Shown here piece after piece: positions 55,766-64,000 of a stretch of 64,000 nt of DNA; the stretch's first letter is position 1, and each line of letters begins with the position of its first letter. Source of the stretch: Moniliophthora roreri (taxonomy: Eukaryota > Basidiomycota > Agaricomycetes > Agaricales > Marasmiaceae). Made by a program: the position numbers and the translations under genes. The stretch lies in the NCBI GenBank assembly GCA_001466705.2, contig LATX02000176.1:434001-498000 (forward strand), in the 5' to 3' direction. The notes under the pieces are model-generated. The model searched no databases and had not been told where the DNA came from. It saw only the letters and a program-made list of their open reading frames with translations.

Positions 55766-56539
55766 ATGGTATGTCATTCTGCACATTTCTGATACTCCTG
55801 TGCGACTGACGAATTTTCCCTTATTTTTTCTCCCCGCCTACCATCGTTCCGCCTCACCGTTCCGCCTCGGCGACGAAATGAAAACATGAATGGCTCAATG
55901 ACGGCACCTAGAGTAACCCTTGCAAACGACGTCTCATTCGCGACTTCAAACGTCTCTCTTCTGACCCACCTGGTGGAATCTCTGGCTCACCATGCCCTGA
56001 CAACATCATGTTATGGAATGCTGTCATCTTTGGGCCAGGTAAGCCAACACTTCCTTATTCATCACCCTGATTACTTACTCAGCCACCTAGCGGAGACGCC
56101 TTTCGAAGACGGGACATTCAAACTCACCCTCTCATTCGACGAATCATATCCCAACAAGCCACCCACCGTCAAATTTCTCTCTAGAATGTTTCATCCAAAC
56201 GTTTACGCGAACGGCGAGCTGTGTCTGGATATCCTTCAAAATCGATGGAGTCCGACATACGATGTAGCCGCGATATTGACAAGTATACAAAGTTTGCTGC
56301 ACGATCCGAATCCCAATAGGTGTGTTTGTAGATTTACTATCAATGCGAGTGAGGGCTCACCGGTGTCTTTGTGTAGCCCGGCAAACGCAGAAGCAGCCCA
56401 GTTGTACAGGGAAAATATGAAGGAATACGTCAGACGGGTCAAGGCTACTGTTGAGGAGAGTTGGATGGATCCGGGCGAGGGTATGGGGGAGACATCTGCG
56501 TCAGGCGAGCAGGTTAATGGGATCGATGCTAGTGCGTGA
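55766..56539 (+). CDS. RAD6: Ubiquitin-conjugating enzyme E2 RAD6/UBC2
   Basis: Rad6 is the E2 for PCNA and histone H2B ubiquitination and for N-degron turnover. Four exons, 55766-55768, 55912-56038, 56091-56319 and 56377-56539, give 173 residues. The first coding exon is ATG alone, directly followed by GTATGT; the second begins [20 protein letters not shown], the expected Rad6 N-terminus. The core is nearly invariant: [60 protein letters not shown] with the active-site Cys in [27 protein letters not shown], and [20 protein letters not shown]. The tail after ESWMD is a short Gly/Glu/Ser extension rather than the long acidic tail of budding yeast. The tiny first exon explains why a simple open frame starts at the wrong Met (55886). 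Confidence 0.96.
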
Positions 56540-56934
56540 TGTTGCCGGAGATCTCGTGATTAGATGAGTTTTTCGTCTGGGCCTATACCGTTTTCTTTTC
56601 TCCTATGTTTCCTCTCGGCATTGTCATTGTTCATTGTAATCTACCCCATACCACTTAGCATTGCATATTCACATATCGATTCTATTAACCAAGCATTGGA
56701 AAGCGCCCCGAGCGTCTACTTACCCGGAGTGCAGGCCGCGATAGGTTATGACCGTGCAGTGCGAAATCTCGGAAAACCCTTTACTGCCACCGCAACTCAT
56801 TAAGGGCGATGCTGTCTTTGTTTCGCTTCCAAACGCCAGCCTAAACCGGGAACCCACAGGTCTTCAGCCGCGGTTTCACCGAATACCCTTATAAACAGAC
56901 ACCTCACTTCTCCACTGCTTCACTCTCGCATCTT
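56540..56934. other. Intergenic, with a TATA box at 56890
   Basis: It lies downstream of RAD6. TATAAA at 56890-56895 lies 40-45 bases before a signal-peptide-like frame described next. Other frames are short. Confidence 0.4.
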
Positions 56935-57124
56935 ACGACTTCAATCACGTTTGCCGCTGCCTTTCTAATATCTTTAATCTCCATCGCCTCAGCTACGCCT
57001 CTTGACACGAGAGTGGGAGCTTTCTGTCACCCAATTTAATCTCAGGATGTTTGCCCGAAATGGATCGATGCAGATGGGTCCATCTACACGCCAGATAAAC
57101 TGGTCATGTAATCGAAGGCTGTAT
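56935..57124 (+). pseudogene. Possible small secreted protein gene starting with ACG
   Basis: Beginning at ACG (56935), the frame reads TSITFAAAFLISLISIASAT then PLDTR, a near-perfect signal peptide with cleavage after ASA. No ATG is in this frame. The sequence then reads GAFCHP and stops, unless a very short intron joins DVCPKWIDADGSIYTPDKLV from about 57046. A TATA box lies upstream. It may be a gene that has lost its ATG, or a non-AUG start. The mature part is not recognised. Confidence 0.35.
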
Positions 57125-57356
57125 CATCCGTTCTCTGTCAGAGGCCAACTCCTGCTTGGAAGAAGCGTAGGACGAGCACGTCTTTATTGGGAGGCCGTGC
57201 CAAGGGACAAAAGAACGGCTATTTACTTTTGCGGTGTGACGTCTACTGGTTTTCCAAAGTGCTGGTAAATCGGGATCAGGACCATAATATAACTTAAATA
57301 ATAATAGGAATTGGATTGAACAAGATTACAGCTACTCGTAGTTACATTATAACTCA

Positions 57357-57382
57357 ATACACACACACACACACACACACAC
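57357..57382. repeat. (AC)n microsatellite
   Basis: Thirteen or so AC units lie between RAD6 and the convergent PH-like gene. Confidence 0.9.
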
Positions 57383-57468
57383 ATCCTGAACTACAACCGT
57401 CAAGTTTACATAGCATGATGAAAGCCGAACAAGAAAGCGAAACAAGAAAGCACCGAAAACACGCACAA

Positions 57469-60400
57469 CTATTGTCTCCCATCGACAAAGTCCAATGCAC
57501 TTTCAAGCCCTTGTACAAGCTTTTCCGCGCGCATTGATACCTCCCTCACTAAGCCTTTGCTCTTACTCCCTTTCTTCTTTACAGGTGGATTATTCCTCAC
57601 AACATTGATACCTGTCACCCCCCCTTCGGGATCAGCTTCCCAAGAACGCATTCGACGCAGGAACTTGGGGCTCGTCGGTTGATTTGTGTGGTGATATGAC
57701 GGCTGACGGGTACCAGACGTTGAAACGGACAGTGTCGGCCTCCTTTGCGAATGATTATGTGTGTCGGTAGAAAGATCATTCTCCGTCTCCAGTTCGCGCT
57801 CTTTGCCTTTCCCCTTCCTATCCCTGTCGTCCTTGTCCTTCTTTCGTAGCCGGCCGCCAGTGGCAGACGCCAAGCTAGCCCTCCTTTTCACTTGATGTTC
57901 CATGTGCGGTAAGGAACTTGAAGGAGTAGGAGATGATGGGCCAGGAAAGGCTGACATGAACGGTAAACTGGGTCTTCGTCCACTTTCGTATCCACTGAAA
58001 TGAACGAGACCTGTCGTGTAAAGAATGGGCTCCCGTTCTCTTGGCAGGGAACCTGGTTCGCCTAGCCCGGGGCCAAAACTGAGTCTTCTAGGTCTGACTT
58101 GAAGAGATTCATTGGAAGATGGTGATGACAAAGGTTGTCCGGATGCCGGTCCCCAGGTGCCCGACGTCGTCCTAGAAGCGTATGCAAAGGACTCGACTAC
58201 GGGGCTCACCACGGGACTGGGACCAATAACGATACCAGTTGGTTCAAGCGCCATACGCTCTTCTACCATCGAGGGCACTTGTTCCTCTACTTCCTCTATT
58301 TCAGTAGAATTGAGTAGGTTATGCCTCTGCCTCGATAAATCAGCCATCCAACCAACCCACTCCGCATCGGACGAAGCATAACCGTCCGAATCTGAGTCAC
58401 CTTCAGAGGTATCTAGTCCTGAATTGGATCCAGCAGAGTAAAACGCCTCTTCCTCTGATCCAGATCCTGTAGCCGTCGGTTCCTTCTGCTTCTGTTTACC
58501 CTTTTTTTTCGTATCCTTAGGCTTCTCCTTTTCTTTCCCTTTCTTCGCCTCCTTTGATCTCGTGACCCGGGACCGGAAAGCAGTCTCAGCCTGAGACCCC
58601 CATAAATGATACTCCATTCCACGCATTATACCCCCCAAGCCAAGATTTCTTGCTCGACTAACGACTTCAAGGCGCCATTCCGGGTACGGCAGCGCCTCGA
58701 AAGCAAGCTTCACCGAAGGTACATTAGACGTATGGGCAGGAAACCGATATGTTTCAAATGGTGAAGAAGGTTCCGATTTCCATTCTCTGCCTCTCGATGA
58801 GATGGACGCTGTCGAAGGAAAAGCTTCAGAACCTTCTATTTCTCCTTGATGATGATGATTAGGAGCTGGAGCGAACACAATTGGACTCGGATCTGGTGTA
58901 TGTTTATCGTTCTGATCATCAGGCGGAGGTGTATTTGCTGATGTAGAAAACCCTGGGAATGATGCCAAAAACGTAGATATGACCGTGTGTGGTGCGTGTC
59001 TGTGTAAAATCCGTAAGAAGGATTTGTATGCTTCATTCATTCGTTTCAGTCATTGATGCATAAAGGAAGCAATGATGCATACATACCATGGTCATCTCCC
59101 AAATCCAAAACGATCCACTCATTCCCATTGGGTTTTTCTTGGTCGTGTTTCACTTCCTTTGGAACAACGACAAAGCTGTTATCAGCTTCGGGCTGTTGTT
59201 CTGGCTCGGCAGAATCGAAGCGTACTCCAGGTCGATCCTTCTCCCTCTCTTTCTCCTTACGACGGCGTGAGCTCAAAGGGTGGTGGTACCCATACATCGG
59301 CCTTGACCCCTCACCCGACGAGTCGACGTCCGAATGGGCAAAGACAGGAGAACTGAGTGAGCCTGACGAGGAAGGGTCTAGATCTGGTGGTTCTCGAGAT
59401 GAAAATGGGTGTTTATGGAGCCGTGACTCTCCATCGTCCTCATTGTCAGAAGGCAATGGATGTTGTGCTGGAGGCGGTGGATGTTGCTGTTGTGGTTGAG
59501 CTTCTCGTTCGTCATCAGATTCTCCATCATCGGATTCGGCTTTTCGTTCCTTAACAAGCCGTTTGGAAGATTTGGGTTTGGAAACAGCTACGACGGTAGC
59601 CGACGAACCAGGTGAGGAATTTAATGAACCTTGGCCAGACTTGGGTGTAATCTGGGGTTTGTTCCGTACAAAAGGCGCCCTGAACGGAGGGGTAGCCGCC
59701 GCGGCATGAACATGTTGCTGGGAAGGCCCATCATAGGAGGCCATCACGATGGGATGATATAATGCTGATATATCTTGTTGAGGAATCGGGGGCGGTGGAC
59801 GATGCCGTTGTGTAGATTTGAACTTCGCGCAGATGATGCGAGTACTGTTGTTGACGATTGTACGGCCCAGTTGTTCAGACCCACGTATCTCGATGAGGGA
59901 GTCGAGTGGGAAACGTTGTACGTTTGCTGGATCCTACCAAGCGGTTTAGCGTGGTCGGTGTAAAAGTAGTTGGGCTCCATACCTCACGATCTTTGAGTAG
60001 GTGTAATACACCATCCTTCACAAAGACCCAACGATCTTTCCAGTCCAATCTCGCCCGCTTTTTTCCATTGCCTTGTGACTGAGTCTGCTCTTCCCGTCTC
60101 CCTTTGCGCTGCCCTGACCTAGACCCGGTGTCTCTGTAGACAACCCTTAAAGCCTTGACCCGACCCTCCCAATACGGTTTGACATAGTCAGCTAACAGCG
60201 TCCTCGGCAGCTGTTGCACAACGTCGCAGCGTTGCAATTCAATAAGCTCGTATGGGCGGAGGTTGACGTCTTCCACGCGATAATGATCCTCCAACACCTG
60301 TCCCGTAGAGAATCGTATGAGTATCAATCTTCTGGGATGATACGTTTGTAGCCCAGAATCCGCAGAGGGCGTTGACGTAGATGTAGACTCCTTTCGATGA

Positions 60401-60993
60401 TGTTCGATAGAGACGGACCTCGTCGCCGGTTTCCTCTCGAAATGAGAAAGGTATTGGCTTCGAGACGCAAATCGACCACTACCGCCTAGCCCGAGCCCAA
60501 GTTCATCTGAATCCCATTCATCATCCTCTTCATATCCCATAGCAATTGTTGTCCCTTCATCTTCACTGCTTCCTCCGAGTCCTCCTTCAAATGATGTACT
60601 GGTGCCTGTGCCCGCAACAGACACGCTATCCAACGGTGCAAACCTAATCGGTGAAATCGACCTTCGTACGGGTGGTTCCGGAGCAAAAACGATCGGACTC
60701 GCAGGTCTTTTCGGTGGTTTGCTGCTTGGTTTTGAGGGAACTTCGCCGGTGAGATAACTGGGGACCGGTGCTGACGAGGAAGAGGGAGTGGAAGCAATGC
60801 ATTTAGCAATAAACCAAGCTTTGAGTTGGCTTATTTTCCAGCATGTGTCGATATGAGTAATAAGCCATTGATCGTATGGAATGAAGCGACAAGCGAGGGG
60901 GATTATTTGAGCTGGCCTATCTTCCATAGACCGAGCGTAAGAAAGGGAAAAAGCAAGCCGCGGCAAAGACGCGCTCCAGTTCAGCCAATCCAT
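57469..60993 (-). CDS. Large low-complexity protein with a split PH-like region
   Basis: Three exons, 60993-59983, 59933-59087 and 59030-57469, give 1,139 residues with both junctions in frame. The N-terminus (PLACRFIPYDQWLITHIDTC) resembles a small globular domain. At about residues 310-390, LDWKDRWVFVKDGVLHLLKD, then FPLDSLIEIRG and RIICAKFKS look like beta strands of a pleckstrin-homology-like fold, so membrane or cortex binding is possible. The rest is Ser/Pro-rich with charged runs (EKEREKDRP, KKGKQKQKEP). A repeated PIVFAPxP motif (three times, for example SPIVFAPEP and SPIVFAPAP) could be a docking peptide. A later ordered block reads SVKLAFEALPYPEWRLEVVS. I know no characterised homologue. 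The end is convergent with RAD6. Confidence 0.8.
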
Positions 60994-61817
60994 CTGTCAA
61001 ATCACAAATAGTTGCTGATCATCAGTTCTTGATATTCTACAATGTTAACACGATATCTTGTAGCTAGGGTATAGACCGTAATATAATGCAAGTGAAGGGC
61101 TCAGCCTATGGTCAGTGAGGAGAGTTGACCTTAGGAAGAGTTAACCTTTGGATAACAGCGGTTCTACTGTCACTGTGTGCTTCGTGATTGCTCACTCTTG
61201 TCATCTGACTCCATTTTCGGGCAGGGAATGACCATTTGGCGATAGGTAACCAGCGAGGCGGTAGCGAAAGCTATGAGCCACTTGATGATTTTACTGGAGG
61301 ACTAGTAGACCTGAGAGCTGTGTCGTCTGGGTTCCACCTTTAAGCTAAGCTGCGAGTCTGCTGAACTGTCCAAGGTAGGAAAGCTGCTCCTTTGGAGGAA
61401 GACAATCTCGTTACTAGAGCGGCGATATTGCGTGATGAACAATCATCGCAGAAAAAGGACCAAAAAACCAAAGGACAGTTCGAGTCAGTTCCGAAAATCT
61501 AGGAAATGGCCGAAAATGTTTCCTTCACTGATTCGAAGGAACCTACTTGGGTCGACAAGGTGCCGACGACAATGAACCATAAAACCTGCACATATTCCCA
61601 CCCGCATTTCTACTCGCACATCAATATGACAATGAACATGACTTCTTTGCGCCCCCAGCCTTGCCAGGAAGAAACAAATGATCATTTATTTCGGCACGGC
61701 GGTGGAAGAGCACTTCACCTGATGATCGTAAACACCATGCTGGTTACGGCTGAGCCGGGGAGTGGATGAGATACATGTGTGTGAAACTTGCCTTGGAGTT
61801 GGCATACATCGTTCGCC
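60994..61817. other. Intergenic, no supported gene
   Basis: Short frames on both strands have no domain. The left part is the presumed promoter of the PH-like gene and the right part the 3' flank of the RBM42-like gene. Confidence 0.45.
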
Positions 61818-62643
61818 TTAATAAGGCTTGCGCCTGTTCCTCTTCAGCTCCCTCTCCAGCTGCTTGGCTTTACGATGACCGATTTCGATAGGACGAATAG
61901 CAGTCTGGTCGGCTTTCTTCAATTTGACGGGTCTGTTGCCGACATACTTGTCTGATGGAAAAATTGATCTTAGTTTCTACAAAGGTGGATAGAAAGAGGA
62001 ACACGCACCGTCCATTTCTTTCCAAGGCCTCAAAAAGTCTTCCGGGTCTGAAAAGGTAACAAAGCCATACTTCGCCTATCTCTTATGTGAATAGTGGATT
62101 TCTGGCAGACATCTGAGTGAAGGAATAACATGCCTTTTGACTTAGTCGGTCCCGAATAACCCGTGCTTTTTGGAAAGACGGATATTTGTTGAACGCATTG
62201 GAAAGCACGTCGTCCGAGACGCCGTTACTGAGATCTCCGACAAAGAGTCTGAACCACGCTGTCGATTGCAGGTGAGTAAAACTGCAAGAACAAATGACAA
62301 GGACAGACTCACAAGGATTCCATTCCAGCAACGTCTGGTCCTCCCAAACTTTTCCTCCTCCCTTCCTCCTTCCTCAAGACTGTAGTTCTCTTGCCACCCT
62401 TCGCAACCTTTCCGCCACTCCCACCACGTTTATCGATCATCGCACCCGGGATATAAACGGATTGTTGAGCAAGGATGCCGACATCGTATTCGTAGGCGTT
62501 GGCTGGGACAGGTGCTTGGTGAGAAGATGAAGAGCCGGGAATGGGGTAGGACGGGCCGGCATAGGATTTATGATAGGGATCTTGTCGTATGAAGAGGACG
62601 ATGAGGATTAGGCAGTGTATTGGGCGATGTAGGGGTTCGCCAT
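61818..62643 (-). CDS. RBM42-like RNA-binding protein with lesions in the N-terminal part
   Basis: RBM42 homologues carry one RRM near the C-terminus and bind RNA. The RRM is intact: SWFRLFVGDLSNGVSDDVLS, FNKYPSFQKARVIRD, KYGFVTFSDPEDFLRPW, KYVGNRPVKLKKA, then a basic end ELKRNRRKPY with stop at 61818. The intron before KYGFV starts GCATGT, a GC-AG type. The N-terminal part is disturbed: ATG (62643) gives MANPYIAQYTA and then TAA. The text DPYHKSYAGPSYPIPG continues one frame over, and a purine-rich stretch near 62365 shifts the frame again (KRTTVLRKEG versus EGGKVWEDQTLLEWNP). The gene may start at the internal Met in PGAMIDKRGG, be a pseudogene, or contain sequencing errors. Confidence 0.78.
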
Positions 62644-63016
62644 GGTGGTGGAAGGCAAGACGTCGTGGGATCGCATGGCGCGTTTATCACAAGTTTATCA
62701 CCTGAACTAATGCCACAAATCCGGGTCTTAGGCCTTCATACTCGCAACGCTACTCAGTGAATGACTTCACGTAGAGATCGCGTTCTTCGAGGTCTTTATT
62801 CACAAACTTCACAAAAACGACCCAGAATCCAGCTTCTTTGGTATGCACGTCTCTGATATCCATCAAGGATCAAGAGTCCTTACATACTAGTTCTAGCAAT
62901 GTCAAAGAGAACCAGCATTTAGCTCCATCTCCGAGTTTCTATATATATGATCCCGGGGTCGTTGATAATCACGTCCTCCTGTCAACGGTACACCCCCTTT
63001 GCCTAGCAATCTCACT
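62644..63016. other. Divergent intergenic region
   Basis: It separates the RBM42-like start from the start of the last gene. A plus-strand frame (62838-63044) has no domain. I see no clear TATA box. Confidence 0.45.
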
Positions 63017-64000
63017 ATGTCGTTTCACAGGTCTTCAGGTGTGACGATTTTAGGTGGAGAGCAGACCAACATTCGGAGAGACCAGTATCTGTATCACTTG
63101 GAGCATTCGCGGATAGGTCATCTGGAAATTCAACGGAGCACTGTGAACAATTACTACCCCCAGAAGAGGATCCAGACGATTTGGGACAACGTATGTCTGT
63201 CCACTCTTCATTATGCTTCTCTGACTGAGTTTTCAGTACCGAGAGATATGTACTGGGGACATCTATCTGGTGGATATGGTTGGGAGAACAACATATATTG
63301 AACACGAGAGGGACACGCGGAGACTAGATCCCGTCATAAGAGCCGACCGGTCATTCTACAAAGCCCTCGTCGGGGAAAAGGGAAGGGAGTGCCTATATGT
63401 CAAGTACGGCGGCGTCGATGCTCTCAAGGTCAGATCTTCAGTGCTATATGTGTACATCTCGTGCTTAAGTGTTGTTTCTAGGCATTTCAACGTGATTTTG
63501 AAAAGTATTCGTGTGTCAAGTATGAGGCTTACCACTCAGCTCTTCCCATCTTTCATCAATGCCTAACCCCTAGGAATATTCACGTTGCACAACTGTTTGG
63601 TTATAGCAAGTCTGGTCTTCCAGCACTTATATTTCATGACGGTGAGGAGCCTCGCATCTCGCGGTGTGGGACTTGCTGTGTTAATCCTTGTTTAGCTCTT
63701 ATTCCGATTGCTCACATATTTGAGCGGAACCATCTTTCCCCTGTTCTTTACGCATACTTTGCAAAGCAAGTACGTCTACGCGTCCAATAGTGAACATTTC
63801 ACGTGTTGACTCGGTTCCCTCTCTACAGTTCAGCTTAATGCATTTGCAGCTCAACTTGAACGACAGAATGGTACGTTGAATGTAATCTAAAAGACCTTTT
63901 CGGTTCAGACGAATATTGCAGGCTTTAGGTATACTCTGGATCGATCCGAGAACGGGGGGTTTCCGTGTAGGACCACATGTTGGAATAGCATCCGATCGGT
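63017..64000 (+). CDS. Agaricomycete orphan family, kinase-like (cut by window end)
   Basis: The start MSFHRSSGVTILGGEQTNIR is followed by NNYYPQKRIQTIWDN, a donor at 63190, and YREICTGDIYLVDMVGR. Next come FYKALVGEKGRECLYVKYGG, DALK, AFQRDFEK, then after an intron NIHVAQLFGYSKSGLPALIF. That segment (hpNVAQLFGY...PALIFHD) recalls the alphaC/hinge part of protein kinases. It continues ALIPIAHIFERNHLSPVLYA and, after two more introns, ALGILWIDPRTGGFRVGP. I remember many mushroom proteins with this layout and no assigned function. Whether it is a pseudokinase is an inference. At least six exons are present and the 3' end lies beyond the window. Confidence 0.65.

Noticed and set aside
55886..56539. 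Continuous 217-codon frame as the RAD6 protein
   Set aside because: Its first 50 residues are an intron and a wrong reading frame; the spliced version restores the standard Rad6 N-terminus.
57316..57537. Frame through the AC microsatellite
   Set aside because: The HTHTHT run is simple-sequence translation; the frame overlaps the 3' end of the PH-like gene.

Overview
The window is nuclear DNA of a filamentous basidiomycete, most likely an Agaricomycete. The genes are split by many 47-65 base GT-AG introns. The content is fungal: a FunK1 kinase, a Zn2Cys6 regulator with a fungal-specific domain, a MEF2-type MADS-box gene, an orphan family I associate with Agaricomycetes, and a P450 relic. Compact, CpG-rich gene blocks alternate with AT-rich, CpG-poor transposon blocks. 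The genus cannot be assigned from this sequence.

Layout. 1-10.0 kb is repeats: copies of one 1.3 kb repeat, a broken Ty3/gypsy reverse transcriptase, a 747 bp inverted-repeat element with a 3 bp target duplication, tandem repeats and a 165 bp MITE. 10.0-12.8 kb is a FunK1 kinase gene. 13.6-27.5 kb is a dense block: gamma-butyrobetaine dioxygenase-like (-), NDUFB7/B18 of complex I (+), a Ser-rich unknown (-), a peroxisomal MaoC hydratase ending in SKL (-), a Zn2Cys6 regulator (+), an SDR missing its cofactor-binding end (+), a RidA-family protein (-) and RAD52 (+). 27.5-37.8 kb is decayed: a homeodomain-like gene at 30.2-31.8 kb, a P450 pseudogene at 32.2-34.3 kb and a possible kinase relic. 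37.85-44.8 kb holds a MADS-box gene (+) and the condensin subunit CND1/YCS4 (-). 44.8-53.8 kb is transposon-rich: a complete gag-only copia-type LTR element with target duplication, a GC-rich foldback, and a 783 bp element carrying a tRNA-like segment. 53.8-64 kb holds a CFEM-like secreted protein, RAD6, a PH-like protein (-), an RBM42-like gene with frame lesions (-) and the start of a kinase-like orphan gene (+).

Functions. Genome maintenance is represented three times (RAD52, RAD6, CND1). Fatty-acid and carnitine metabolism appears twice (gamma-butyrobetaine dioxygenase and hydratase-2), in mitochondrial/peroxisomal settings. The dioxygenase and NDUFB7 share a 108 bp divergent promoter. 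I see no biosynthetic cluster and no CRISPR. The seven single N bases are mostly flanked by sequence repeated elsewhere in the window, so several apparent duplications may be assembly joins.

The most notable signals are a zinc-cluster DNA-binding domain that needs 7-base and 6-base exons plus a GC-AG intron, a RAD6 first coding exon of ATG alone, CpG-specific transitions between repeat copies, two MITEs with related empty sites inside the same window, and a Pol III promoter-like tRNA relic inside a MITE. Coordinates of multi-exon genes are outer limits; exon joins I solved by eye are given in the entries.
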